13,182 bases of DNA from an uncultured Bacteroidaceae bacterium. Its GTDB lineage: Bacteria > Bacteroidota > Bacteroidia > Bacteroidales > Bacteroidaceae. This document shows positions 1-7,211 of the stretch, in pieces (position 1 is the stretch's first letter; every line of letters starts with the position of its first letter). The stretch is taken from contig CAKQRW010000062.1 of assembly GCA_934271655.1 (NCBI GenBank), positions 1 to 13,182 on the forward strand, read 5' to 3'. The position numbers and the translations under genes are program-made. The notes under the pieces were generated by a model. It worked only from the letters and a program-made list of their open reading frames with translations, was not told where the DNA came from and did no database searches.

Positions 1-608
1 AACTTCTTGAAGACATCACGGTAGAATCCGTCGGCATGGGTGATGGCATGATACACCTTCTCGCCATGCTCGTTCAGTACGACATTGGTGAAGTTGTCAT
101 ACTCATCGATGATGAGGTAGAGCTTGAATAGATTGGCCTTGGCAGTGTCAAAGATAATTTGCAGCTTGTCCGCATATTCCGTTTTTGACCTTACTTCCTC
201 CACTGTCTTTTCCCCGTAGAACGAGGCATACAACTGTACAAAACTATCCAGCTTGATGCAGATATAGGCGTTGAAGCGTTCCTCCAGCACGTCTATCTTG
301 CCCGTGATTTGAGAGAAATCAAGGAACAGCACCTGATAAGCGCCTTGCAGCGGTGTGGGATGCTTGCCTATCCACAAGTTGCCAAAGAGACTCTCAAACT
401 TGTCCTTCTGGTTGCAGTCGTAGTATGAGTGGAGCATGCTGAGGAAGATGCTCTTTCCGAAACGGCGGGGACGGATGAAGAAGAGGTTGTTGGGCTGCTT
501 CTCCAGCTCTGCCAGAAACATGGTCTTGTCGACATAATACTGATTTTGCTCTATGACCGAGACGAAGTCGGAAACTCCGTATGGCACTCGTTTTGCTTGC
601 TGTTCCAT
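1..608 (-). CDS. AAA-ATPase-like protein, N-terminal part (truncated by window edge)
   Basis: The minus-strand frame is open from the ATG at 608 to position 1 (202 codons, no stop), so the C-terminal part lies outside the window. The N-terminus resembles the AAA-ATPase-like family (Pfam AAA-ATP_like, DUF1703 group) common in Bacteroidota. It has a short YYVDKT segment (residues 24-29), a degenerate P-loop RPRRFGKS (46-53) and a Walker-B-like LYLIIDEYDNF (163-173). Family members are usually about 500-580 residues and often carry a C-terminal PD-(D/E)XK nuclease-like domain, which I cannot see here. Their function is not well established; they are often called putative ATPases or nuclease-related and are frequently multicopy. 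The start is supported by a promoter about 35 nt upstream. Family assignment is from recalled motifs and is fairly secure; the biological role is unknown. Confidence 0.85.
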   Translation of the reverse strand, partial: MEQQAKRVPYGVSDFVSVIEQNQYYVDKTMFLAELEKQPNNLFFIRPRRFGKSIFLSMLHSYYDCNQKDKFESLFGNLWIGKHPTPLQGAYQVLFLDFSQITGKIDVLEERFNAYICIKLDSFVQLYASFYGEKTVEEVRSKTEYADKLQIIFDTAKANLFKLYLIIDEYDNFTNVVLNEHGEKVYHAITHADGFYRDVFKK

Positions 609-639
609 GATGCAATGATTCTCGTTTGTAATACGAATG

Positions 640-669
640 CAAAGATAGACAAAAAGTTTGGAAAAGCAA
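640..669 (-). promoter_or_regulatory. Bacteroidota promoter of the AAA-ATPase-like gene
   Basis: On the minus strand the -7 box TATCTTTG lies at 647-640 and a TTG at 669-667, separated by 19 nt. This matches the Bacteroidota sigma-ABfr pattern (TTTG or TTG, 19-20 nt, TAnnTTTG). The expected transcript would start near 633, about 25 nt before the ATG at 608. Confidence 0.7.
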
Positions 670-736
670 GAAAATAAGCGATAATTTATTCGTTATTCGG
701 CGTGTCCATCAATGGAATGCTTACATGAAATCCAAG

Positions 737-774
737 GAAGCGCTTCGTTGAGTGCTAAAGAAGCGCTTCTTTAG
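737..774. repeat. Two GAAGCGCTTC palindromes 23 bp apart, the second a 20-bp perfect palindrome
   Basis: GAAGCGCTTC occurs at 737-746 and again at 760-769, start to start exactly 23 bp. The second copy is embedded in a perfect 20-bp palindrome, CTAAAGAAGCGCTTCTTTAG, at 755-774. It could be a protein-binding site or a hairpin element. No gene start or end lies close enough to assign a role. Confidence 0.6.
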
Positions 775-1011
775 GATATGAGAAAGCTCCTATTTGGTAA
801 ATGCCTTTTACAGATGAGAATAAATGCTATGTGTTCTGACAATTCTGACTGTTTTTTTTCAATCGTAAAGGTTTTATAACCATCCTTTATCACGTAGTGA
901 TTGTTGTCTATGCGAACACAATTATTCGCTTCTCGCTCATAAATGTTCACCCTACGTTCATTTTGGTTCATAAAACATGCATGGGAAAGGCTGTCTGACA
1001 AATACCGTATG

Positions 1012-1103
1012 TCATGTCGTACGACTATGCATCCTCATGTCGTACAACTATAGCACCTCATGTCGTACGTTCATAGCACCTCATGTCGTACGACATGACA
1101 ACC
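1012..1103. repeat. Four-copy 23-nt tandem array with core TCATGTCGTAC
   Basis: Four head-to-tail units of exactly 23 nt begin at 1012, 1035, 1058 and 1081. Each starts with the invariant 11-mer TCATGTCGTAC, followed by a more variable 12 nt (often ending AGCACC or close to it). A stub TCAT follows at 1104-1107. The last unit opens with an 18-bp perfect palindrome, TCATGTCGTACGACATGA (1081-1098). There are no unique spacers, so this is not CRISPR. Confidence 0.85.
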
Positions 1104-1169
1104 TCATAAAAACAGCCCTTAGAAAGAGTCCTGATGCGCACATTAGGACTTGTCTGTTGAGTGCTGTAT

Positions 1170-1217
1170 AAAAAACAGCTGGATACTCCAAACTGCTTGT
1201 TTGAAGCATCCAGCTGT
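1170..1217 (-). terminator. Rho-independent terminator of the bamD/omega/DUF4293 operon
   Basis: Arms 1175-1184 (ACAGCTGGAT) and 1208-1217 (ATCCAGCTGT) form a perfect 10-bp stem. An inner CAAAC/GTTTG helix closes a 5-nt loop. On the minus strand the hairpin is followed by six T (complement of A1170-1175). It lies about 64 nt past the DUF4293 stop at 1281, as expected for the 3' end of that minus-strand unit. Confidence 0.85.
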
Positions 1218-1280
1218 ATCTCATTGCTGATTGATTGTCTGTCCGCCATCTGTGGTTGTAACGGCACGTGTCTATAGCTC

Positions 1281-1772
1281 TTATCTCAGGCGGTCGAGGG
1301 AGCGCACGAGAGCTTCATCCTTGCGTATGCCCTGAATGGCAAGGCAGTTGAGGATGATGCTGAGCACAGGAAGCAGGGCTGTCCACTTCACGTGGAAGAC
1401 TGGCTCCATGCCTGCGCCAGACACCTGGCAGAGATTGAGATGGTAGTAGTAGGCAAAGACTGCGTAGGTGGCAGCATAGCCCACAAGGAAGATGGTGGTC
1501 AGGATGACAAGGCGCAACTGGCGCATGCGCTTGCGGAAGAGGAGTATGCTCATGGCAGTGAAGAAGATCACAAGGATGAGCAGTATGCCCATGCACCATG
1601 GCCCGCTTGTAGAGTCGAGCGTGGCCCATGCTCCGCTGGCGCTGAAGGTGAAGTTGCTGAAGCTTGCAACGGTGTCACCGGCCACAGTCCATTCGCCCAT
1701 GGTGGACAAGAGTGCCACAAAAGCGAAGATGACTACAAGAGCCATGTAGACTGTTTGTATTCTCTGAATCAT
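1281..1772 (-). CDS. DUF4293 family integral membrane protein
   Basis: A 163-residue polytopic inner-membrane protein of unknown function. The N-terminus MIQRIQTVYM and the C-terminal IRKDEALVRSLDRLR are the recognisable ends of the Bacteroidota family DUF4293. Four hydrophobic segments are visible at about residues 8-24, 59-79, 87-108 and 130-148, with a polar loop after the first and a basic patch RKRMRQLR at 80-87. The length is normal for the family. It is the last gene of a minus-strand run, 58 nt after the omega-like gene and before a clear terminator (1170-1217). Co-transcription with the omega-like gene and bamD is therefore likely. The conserved neighbourhood hints at a housekeeping envelope role, but nothing in the sequence identifies an activity. 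Confidence 0.9.
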   Translation of the reverse strand: MIQRIQTVYMALVVIFAFVALLSTMGEWTVAGDTVASFSNFTFSASGAWATLDSTSGPWCMGILLILVIFFTAMSILLFRKRMRQLRLVILTTIFLVGYAATYAVFAYYYHLNLCQVSGAGMEPVFHVKWTALLPVLSIILNCLAIQGIRKDEALVRSLDRLR

Positions 1773-1830
1773 GATTTATCTGTTGGACGTGTGTTTCAAT
1801 GATATACAGGAGTGTGGGGCAGCCGCTTGC

Positions 1831-2163
1831 TTATTTGCGCTCTGTTTCCTTAGCAGGGTTGCGGTAGTAGATCTCATCATTAAGAAACTCCTCTGTGGCG
1901 ATGAGTGTTGGCTTAGGCAGACGCTCATAGTAACGTGAGATCTGAATCTGCTCCTCGTTCTCGAACACCTCGTCGAGAGAGTCGTTGTGTGAACCAAACT
2001 CCACGAGCTTCTTGTTGAGCTCTTCCTTCATCTCAAGCGCTATCTGGTTGGAGCGCTTTGCGATGATAGCCACGCTTTCGTAGAGGTTGTTTGTGTCACG
2101 GCAGAAGTCCATAAGATTTCTTGTCACAGTTGTTGTTGGTGCTTTAGTCTTCTTGAAATCCAT
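1831..2163 (-). CDS. rpoZ: DNA-directed RNA polymerase omega-like subunit (RpoZ/Rpb6 family)
   Basis: 110 residues beginning MDFKKTKAPTTTVTRNLMDF. This matches the Bacteroidota omega-like proteins, which carry a C-terminal extension with the SRYYERLPKPTL motif (residues about 76-87). The central part (residues 28-60, ESVAIIAKRSNQIALEMKEE) corresponds to the Rpb6/omega helical core that contacts the beta' subunit and helps RNA polymerase assembly. The frame is open upstream to an ATG at 2229, but similarity starts at the ATG at 2163, so I use that. The gene lies 98 nt after bamD and 58 nt before the DUF4293 gene on the same strand, with no TAnnTTTG box in the bamD-rpoZ gap, so it is probably read from the bamD promoter. 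Some databases leave this family as a hypothetical protein. The omega assignment follows Bacteroidota homologues and is fairly secure. Confidence 0.82.
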   Translation of the reverse strand: MDFKKTKAPTTTVTRNLMDFCRDTNNLYESVAIIAKRSNQIALEMKEELNKKLVEFGSHNDSLDEVFENEEQIQISRYYERLPKPTLIATEEFLNDEIYYRNPAKETERK

Positions 2164-2261
2164 AGTTTTATATGTTTGATATATGTTCGTAATGTTAAGC
2201 TTGTGTTCTGTCTCTATGTCGTTGAGCAAGTTGCCGGATTGTCAGGCCAGCCTGGCTCGTT

Positions 2262-3143
2262 TCATTTTCCAGCATCGGCGGCTTCGTCTGTAGCGGCTGG
2301 CGTCGTGGCAGGGTCGGCACCGTGTTTCTTTGACTTGCTGAGTGCGTGCTTGTATATCTGGTCTGCTTCCTTTGTGTATTTGCTTTCGGGAAACTCGTTC
2401 TTGAAGCCGAAATACTCGTCGATGGTCTGCTGGAAACGCTCCTGGCTTTTCTCCTCGACGCTTCGGTCGGCCAGCTGGTAGCGGCATCGCAGGATAAGCA
2501 TGTATAGGTCTTCGCGCATCTTTGTGTACGGGAAGGTCTTCAGGGCGTTCTCTGCCGTGATGATGCTTGCCTCGTAGTTGTTGCCTCCAAAGTAGCAGTT
2601 GCCGCTGTAGTCTCCGAGGTTGTAGTATAGTTTGGCGTTCTCAAACTCTTTCAGCACCAGACGGTCTTGCAACTCGTAGATCATGTCGTTGACCTCTTCT
2701 CGCTTGTCTGAGTATGGGTAGAAATCGAGAAACTCCTGCAGCGAGTTGAGAGCAGAGTAGGTAGGCGACTGGTCGAGACGCGGGTCGGGACTCTGACGAT
2801 AGAGAGCCTTGCCGTTGTAGAAGCGCGCCAGCTCTGTGTATGTGCCTTTCGGGTAGCTTTTGATATATCGGTCGAAATAGAGTGAAGCTGTCTCGTAGTC
2901 ACGTATGTTGTAGTAGCACATGCTGAGCATAAACAGCGACTCCTCGCCGTGGTCGTATCCTTTCATCGCCACGATGAGTCCTTCGAGAAGCTGGTATGCC
3001 CTGGTGTACTGTCCGCAGGCGTAGTATTCCTTTGCTGCCTCGTATTTGTAGTCTATGTCTGTTGATTTCAGCACCTGGTTGTAGGAGTTGCATGAGCTTG
3101 CCAGTATGGCTGAAATGGTTGCTATCGACAATAATCTTTTCAT
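2262..3143 (-). CDS. bamD: Outer membrane assembly lipoprotein BamD
   Basis: 293 residues from the ATG at 3143. The start MKRLLSIATISAILASSC is a lipoprotein signal peptide with Cys18 as the likely lipidated residue. The lipobox is relaxed (Ala, not Leu, at -3), as often seen in Bacteroidota. The mature part is helical and TPR-like, with repeats around residues 35-130 (for example YEAAKEYYACGQYTRAYQLLEGL) and further repeats to about 265, as in BamD/YfiO. BamD sits on the inner face of the outer membrane and works with BamA in inserting beta-barrel proteins. The C-terminal tail (about 270-293) is Ala/Pro/Thr/Asp-rich and low in complexity. The frame is open upstream to 3197, but that ATG lies upstream of the -7 box at 3172-3165, so the 3143 start is right. 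It is the first gene of the bamD/omega/DUF4293 unit and is divergent from uvrB. Confidence 0.9.
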   Translation of the reverse strand: MKRLLSIATISAILASSCNSYNQVLKSTDIDYKYEAAKEYYACGQYTRAYQLLEGLIVAMKGYDHGEESLFMLSMCYYNIRDYETASLYFDRYIKSYPKGTYTELARFYNGKALYRQSPDPRLDQSPTYSALNSLQEFLDFYPYSDKREEVNDMIYELQDRLVLKEFENAKLYYNLGDYSGNCYFGGNNYEASIITAENALKTFPYTKMREDLYMLILRCRYQLADRSVEEKSQERFQQTIDEYFGFKNEFPESKYTKEADQIYKHALSKSKKHGADPATTPAATDEAADAGK

Positions 3144-3164
3144 TGCATAATTACTATTATAGTG

Positions 3165-3172
3165 CAAAGTTA
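3165..3172 (-). promoter_or_regulatory. bamD promoter -7 box (TAACTTTG)
   Basis: The minus strand reads TAACTTTG at 3172-3165, a full match to the Bacteroidota TAnnTTTG box, 21 nt before the bamD ATG. I see no good -33 TTG at the usual 19-20 nt. The box excludes the longer bamD start at 3197. Confidence 0.65.
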
Positions 3173-3257
3173 CGTTTTTTTTGCCGAAGTGTAGCATGCG
3201 CCCAAGATAATTTCACTTTTATTGGCTAAAAAGAGGCTCGTTTAATAAATAAAGTAG

Positions 3258-3265
3258 TAATTTTG
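3258..3265 (+). promoter_or_regulatory. uvrB promoter -7 box (TAATTTTG)
   Basis: TAATTTTG matches the Bacteroidota TAnnTTTG consensus and lies 21 nt before the uvrB ATG at 3287, implying a leader of roughly 15 nt. No convincing -33 element is visible. No LexA-like palindrome was recognised between this box and the start codon. Confidence 0.6.
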
Positions 3266-3286
3266 CATTTGAAAAAGTAAACGACC

Positions 3287-5326
3287 ATGAATTTCAATCT
3301 CAAATCGCAGTTTAAGCCTACGGGCGACCAGCCGCAGGCCATAGAGGAGCTGACCAGGGGGGTGAAGGAGGGGCTGCCGGCCCAGGTGCTGCTTGGAGTG
3401 ACAGGCTCAGGCAAGACCTTCACCATGGCCAACGTGATAGAGAATGTGGGCAAGCCCACCCTCATATTCAGCCACAACAAGACGCTGGCGCACCAGTTGT
3501 ACACAGAGATGAAGTCTTTTTTTCCGGAGAACGCCGTAGAGTATTATGTGAGCTATTATGACTATTACCAGCCAGAGGCATATATCCCGTCGACAAACAC
3601 ATACATAGAGAAAGACCTCGCCATCAACGAGGACTTGGACCGTAGCAGACTGGCTGCCGTGTCGGCCTTGCTGTCGGGCAGGAAAGATGTCATCATCGTG
3701 TCGTCTGTGTCGTGCATCTATGGCATGGGCGCCCCGACAAGCTTTGCCGAGAGCATCTTCCACATCAGGGTGGACGAGGAGTTGCCCCAGGAGGCGCTGA
3801 GACGCAAGCTGGTGGACATGCTGTATGTCAACAACGACATGGCTGAGGCTGGCGAGCTGGAGCGCGGACATTTCAGGGTGAAGGGCGAGACTGTCGACGT
3901 GTATCTGGCCTATGAGGAGAAGATCCTGCGCATCAGTTATTTCGATGATACCATAGACGGCATCCAGGAGCTGGACTTGCAGACGCTATATCCTGTGGCC
4001 TCGTTTGAAGAATACCAGATTTATCCAGCCAACCTCTTCATGACCAGCAAGGAACAGACGGAGAAAGCTGTGCGCATGATAGAGCACGACCTGCATGAGC
4101 GTGTGGACTATTACATGGAGCGCGGAGAGGAGGACAGGGCCAAGCAGATAGAGATGAGGGTGAACAATGACCTGGAATGGATCCGCGAGACAGGCCACTG
4201 TTCGGGCATAGAAAACTATTCCAGATATTTCGACGGCAGGGAAGCTGGCGAGCGGCCCTACTGCCTGCTGGATTTCTTTCCCGACGACTATCTGCTCATA
4301 GTGGACGAGAGCCACCAGTCCATCCCGCAGGTGAAGGCCATGTGGGGCGGCGACAGGAAGCGCAAGGAGAATCTGGTGGAATATGCGTTCAGGCTGCCAG
4401 CGGCTCTCGACAACAGGCCGTTGACGTTGGACGAGTTTGAGCAACTGACTCCGCAGACCATCTTTGTGTCGGCCACTCCGGCTGAGTATGAGTTGCAGAG
4501 AGCCGAGGGCGTGGTAGTGGAGCAGCTCATCAGGCCCACAGGCTTGCTTGACCCGCCAATAGAGGTGAGGCCAAAGCAGAATTTCATGGACGACCTGCTG
4601 GAAGAGATACACAAGCGTATGGAGGCCGATGAGCGCACGCTGGTGATAACGTCGACGAAGAGGCAGGCGGAGGAGGTGTCCAACTTCTTTAACGAGGTGA
4701 ATGTGAATGCCAATTACATCCACTCAGACGTGGACACGTTTGACCGTGTGGAGATAATAAACAAGTTCAGGGCTGGCGTGTATGACGTGCTGATAGGCAT
4801 CAACCTTCTGCGTGAGGGCCTGGACATACCGGAGGTGTCGCTTGTGGCGATACTCGACGCAGACTATCAGGGCTTCCTGCGCGATCATCGCTCGCTGGTG
4901 CAGATCATCGGGCGCGCGGCGCGCAATGTGAACGGACTTGCCATCATGTATGCCGACACCATAACGGAGATGATGCAGCGCACCATCGACGAGACGGAGC
5001 GAAGGAGAAGGAAGCAGCAGCAATATAATGAGGAGCATGGCATCACTCCGACACAGATACGCAAGGCGCAGAAAGCCATCAAGGAGCACAAGAAGGTGGA
5101 CTATGCTGGCGAGGCCTATATAGAGGAGAATGCTAGCCTGGCCGCTGAGTCTGAAGAGGATCCTATCTACAATGCCATGACGGCCGAGGAACTGAAGAAT
5201 GCTATCGAGAGAAACCGCAAACTGATGAAGGATGCGGCGAAAAAGATGGAATTCCTTCAGGCAGAGGAATACAAGCAGGAGGTGATAAGGCTGGAGGACA
5301 TGATGAAAAAAAGGGGCGAGTCGTGA
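3287..5326 (+). CDS. uvrB: Excinuclease ABC subunit UvrB
   Basis: 679 residues, full length for UvrB. It is the damage-verifying helicase-like ATPase of nucleotide excision repair. It is loaded onto lesions by UvrA, and UvrC then binds it to make the incisions. Visible features in order are the Walker A GVTGSGKT (37-44), the beta-hairpin region YYDYYQPEAY (90-99) used to clamp and probe DNA, and the Walker B/DEAD-like LLIVDESH (336-343). These are followed by helicase motif VI QIIGRAARN (539-547), where the arginine fingers lie, and a C-terminal coiled UVR domain (about 640-675) that contacts UvrC. The start is fixed by the conserved FKPTGDQPQAI at residues 9-19 and by a promoter box 21 nt upstream. 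No sign of damage or unusual composition. It is monocistronic: divergent from bamD, convergent with panD, with its stop codon inside a terminator hairpin. Confidence 0.98.
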   Translation: MNFNLKSQFKPTGDQPQAIEELTRGVKEGLPAQVLLGVTGSGKTFTMANVIENVGKPTLIFSHNKTLAHQLYTEMKSFFPENAVEYYVSYYDYYQPEAYIPSTNTYIEKDLAINEDLDRSRLAAVSALLSGRKDVIIVSSVSCIYGMGAPTSFAESIFHIRVDEELPQEALRRKLVDMLYVNNDMAEAGELERGHFRVKGETVDVYLAYEEKILRISYFDDTIDGIQELDLQTLYPVASFEEYQIYPANLFMTSKEQTEKAVRMIEHDLHERVDYYMERGEEDRAKQIEMRVNNDLEWIRETGHCSGIENYSRYFDGREAGERPYCLLDFFPDDYLLIVDESHQSIPQVKAMWGGDRKRKENLVEYAFRLPAALDNRPLTLDEFEQLTPQTIFVSATPAEYELQRAEGVVVEQLIRPTGLLDPPIEVRPKQNFMDDLLEEIHKRMEADERTLVITSTKRQAEEVSNFFNEVNVNANYIHSDVDTFDRVEIINKFRAGVYDVLIGINLLREGLDIPEVSLVAILDADYQGFLRDHRSLVQIIGRAARNVNGLAIMYADTITEMMQRTIDETERRRRKQQQYNEEHGITPTQIRKAQKAIKEHKKVDYAGEAYIEENASLAAESEEDPIYNAMTAEELKNAIERNRKLMKDAAKKMEFLQAEEYKQEVIRLEDMMKKRGES

Positions 5327-5345
5327 CAGACTCGTCCCTTTTTTT
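5306..5345. terminator. Bidirectional terminator overlapping the uvrB stop codon
   Basis: Seven A (5306-5312) precede a stem of GGGGCGAGTC (5313-5322) and GACTCGTCCC (5329-5338), 10 bp with one G-T pair and a 6-nt loop, followed by seven T (5339-5345). The layout works in both directions: for uvrB on the plus strand and for panC-panD on the minus strand. The uvrB stop codon (5324-5326) sits in the loop. Confidence 0.9.
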
Positions 5346-5391
5346 GATTGTCTTTTTCCTTTGCAATAGACTGCCTGAACGAACAGGCTGT

Positions 5392-5482
5392 GGAGTGAAA
5401 CACCCGATGACTGAAGGCTGTGCGGTCGCCACTCGCGCGACGTGAGGCAATGGCTCGGAGTGAGACACCTGGTGACTGGGGG
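5392..5482. repeat. Two diverged direct repeats between uvrB and panD
   Basis: Copies of about 26 nt at 5392-5417 and 5457-5482 both begin GGAGTGA, continue ACACC and contain TGACTG. They match at 21 of 26 positions, and all five differences are transitions. A 7-bp hairpin, GCGCATG/CATGCGC (5484-5490 / 5499-5505), follows directly, close to the panD stop. It lacks a T-tract, so it is not a typical terminator. Confidence 0.55.
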
Positions 5483-5514
5483 TGCGCATGGAGAAAATCA
5501 TGCGCTGCGTCCTG

Positions 5515-5865
5515 TTACAGAATCTTGTTGGTGTTCTTGTCAGGAAAGGCCACTTTGGGCTTGAAGGATTTAGCCTCTTCAAAGTCCATCATGGCGTATG
5601 ACATGATTATCACGATGTCGTCCACCTGCACTTTGCGGGCAGCAGCACCGTTGAGGCAGATGCATCCGCTGCCACGCTCTCCCTTGATGACGTAGGTGTC
5701 AAAGCGCTCTCCATTGTTGTTGTCGACAATGTACACTCTTTCGCCCGCAATGAGACCTACTGCGTCCATCAAGTCTTCGTCTATTGTTATGCTGCCCATG
5801 TAGTTGAGGTTGGCCTCTGTCACCCTCACACAGTGCAGCTTTGATTTAAGCACTTCTATCTGCAT
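5515..5865 (-). CDS. panD: Aspartate 1-decarboxylase PanD (pyruvoyl zymogen)
   Basis: 116 residues from the ATG at 5865. PanD decarboxylates L-aspartate to beta-alanine, which PanC joins to pantoate. The proenzyme cleaves itself between Gly24 and Ser25. The site is present as NYMGSITID, so Ser25 becomes the pyruvoyl cofactor. Tyr58 in DTYVIKGERGSG is the expected catalytic tyrosine. Lys9 and His11 in the N-terminal MQIEVLKSKLH fit the family. The length is close to the usual 115-130. The frame stays open upstream to an ATG at 5970, but those 35 extra residues are unlike the family and would displace the cleavage site, so the 5865 start is chosen. It lies downstream of panC on the same strand with a 183-nt gap that has no TAnnTTTG box, so read-through from panC is likely. 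Transcription probably ends at the bidirectional terminator 5306-5345. Confidence 0.96.
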   Translation of the reverse strand: MQIEVLKSKLHCVRVTEANLNYMGSITIDEDLMDAVGLIAGERVYIVDNNNGERFDTYVIKGERGSGCICLNGAAARKVQVDDIVIIMSYAMMDFEEAKSFKPKVAFPDKNTNKIL

Positions 5866-6048
5866 GTCTATTCTTGTCAGTTGATTTTCTATAGGATTCG
5901 TGTGGAGGAAGCGGCCATGAAGGAGGACTGTGGGAAAACTGCCGCAGCCTAAGGCCCGTCCTTTGTTCAAAGCGCACGCTCATGACAGCCATAGCTATAT
6001 GAGAGCCGTCAGCTTTGAAAATGTAAGATGTATCCTCTGAATGCCTAT

Positions 6049-6918
6049 TTATTTATAGTTTATATTGTCAATCAGTCTGATAGGCTTTGCTCCGCAGAAT
6101 ACTGTTATGCATCCCTGCACATGCTCGGCCTCGTCCCATGAGCTGACACTCTCAAGCGTGCTGGCGTTGACAATGTCATAATACTGCACTTCGAGTCCGT
6201 CGATGGCGTTGATGGCATCGACAGCCATACGTTTTGTCTCGTCCACAGTGTGAGTCTTGCTGTATTCGACGCTCGCCTTGAGGGCCTTATAGATGCCTGG
6301 GGCAATGGCGCGCTCGGCTGGAGAAAGGAGTGTGTTGCGGCTCGATAGAGCCAGGCCGTCTGCCTCGCGCACTATGGGGCATGGACATATGGTGAGACGC
6401 TCCGCCCACTCAGCCTTCTGCTGGCGATAATCGTTGACCATGGCGCAGATGACAGCTATCTGCTGGAAGTCCTTCTCGCCGAAGTAAGCCCTGTCTGGCT
6501 CTACAAACATGAAGAGCTTGCTCACTATCTGGCACACACCGTTGAAATGGCCTGGACGGAAAGCTCCCTCCATGACAGTGTCTGTAGGCGGATAAGAGAA
6601 TGAGCGCGTGTCTGGCTCAGGATAGATCTCGTCCACGCTTGGCGCAAACACATAAGTGGCGCCGATGCTCTCCAGCAACTTGCAGTCGGCATCGAGAGTG
6701 CGTGGATATACCTCAAGGTCTTTCTTGTCGTTGAACTGTGTCGGGTTGACGAAAACGCTCACTACTGTGGCATCATTCTCAGCCACGCTCCTCTTCACCA
6801 AAGACGCGTGACCCTGATGCAGAGCGCCCATTGTTGGAACGAGTCCAACACACTTGTTATCTTTTCTTAGGGCAGAAACCTTAGCCTTAAGTTCTTTTAC
6901 TGAACTGATTATTTCCAT
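6049..6918 (-). CDS. panC: Pantothenate synthetase (pantoate-beta-alanine ligase) PanC
   Basis: 289 residues. PanC is a cytosolic enzyme that uses ATP to activate pantoate as the adenylate and then couples it to beta-alanine, making pantothenate for CoA synthesis. It belongs to the HIGH-motif nucleotidyltransferases. GLVPTMGALHQGH (residues 25-37) carries the HxGH nucleotide-binding motif. PTQFN (59-63), FGEKDFQQI (near 147-155) and ALSSRN with its KMSKS-like role (near 190-195) are the other conserved blocks. The length is normal. The start ATG at 6918 follows a promoter box at 6983-6976 by about 57 nt. The beta-alanine supplier panD lies downstream on the same strand, so the two make a two-gene pantothenate unit. 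panB and panE are not in this window. Confidence 0.97.
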   Translation of the reverse strand: MEIISSVKELKAKVSALRKDNKCVGLVPTMGALHQGHASLVKRSVAENDATVVSVFVNPTQFNDKKDLEVYPRTLDADCKLLESIGATYVFAPSVDEIYPEPDTRSFSYPPTDTVMEGAFRPGHFNGVCQIVSKLFMFVEPDRAYFGEKDFQQIAVICAMVNDYRQQKAEWAERLTICPCPIVREADGLALSSRNTLLSPAERAIAPGIYKALKASVEYSKTHTVDETKRMAVDAINAIDGLEVQYYDIVNASTLESVSSWDEAEHVQGCITVFCGAKPIRLIDNINYK

Positions 6919-6975
6919 TGTTTTCTATTAAAGACTTTTAGCCTTTTTCAGAATGTTATTTTTCGAATGCGGATG

Positions 6976-6983
6976 CAAAGGTA
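6976..6983 (-). promoter_or_regulatory. panC promoter -7 box (TACCTTTG)
   Basis: The minus strand reads TACCTTTG at 6983-6976, matching TAnnTTTG, giving a leader of about 50 nt. The -33 region is not clear. The box has the same sequence as the pyk -7 box about 250 bp away on the other strand. Confidence 0.65.
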
Positions 6984-7211
6984 CAAAATTATTCTAACAT
7001 GAGCGGACTTATGATGGAAAAATTACAGTTGTCGGCCTCCAAAGGACGGCGCAGCACGTTTTTTGTCATGTGGCAATGATGCATTTGCGCCCTGCTTGCT
7101 GCCTGCTGGCTGTACTGGCAGGCATGCAAAACAAGCAACGCTGAATTTTCCTTAAATTTGTTCTACGATTGCGATTTCTTTTCCTTATCTATGTTATAGG
7201 GCGGCCAATGC

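Larger units (their letters stand above)
609..1280. other. Non-coding intergenic tract with palindromes, tandem repeats and a terminator
   Basis: No convincing gene lies in these 672 nt between two minus-strand genes. From left to right it holds the promoter of the AAA-ATPase-like gene (640-669), a pair of GAAGCGCTTC palindromes (737-774), a four-unit 23-nt array (1012-1103), a small hairpin with arms GTCCT/AGGAC and a CGCA loop (1128-1149), and the DUF4293 operon terminator (1170-1217). A minus-strand open frame at 771-1001 exists but has no promoter or recognised family. It starts close to the repeat array and its downstream end overlaps the 20-bp palindrome. Confidence 0.6.

Noticed and set aside
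771..1001. Minus-strand 76-codon open frame in the intergenic tract
   Set aside because: It has no promoter, ribosome site or recognisable family, and its downstream end overlaps the 20-bp palindrome. It might be a small gene but I cannot support it.
1012..1103. CRISPR array
   Set aside because: Units are contiguous 23-mers with a shared core; there are no unique spacers of 26-40 nt and no cas genes.
1392..1802. Plus-strand 136-codon frame antisense to DUF4293
   Set aside because: It is a shadow of the DUF4293 gene, with atypical composition and no promoter box.
3986..4723. 245-codon minus-strand frame inside uvrB
   Set aside because: It is antisense to the conserved uvrB coding sequence; its His/Leu/Val-rich composition reflects reverse-complemented codons.
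5866..5970. Longer panD N-terminus starting at 5970
   Set aside because: It would put the Gly-Ser self-cleavage site at about residue 59 instead of 24; the extension is not family-like.
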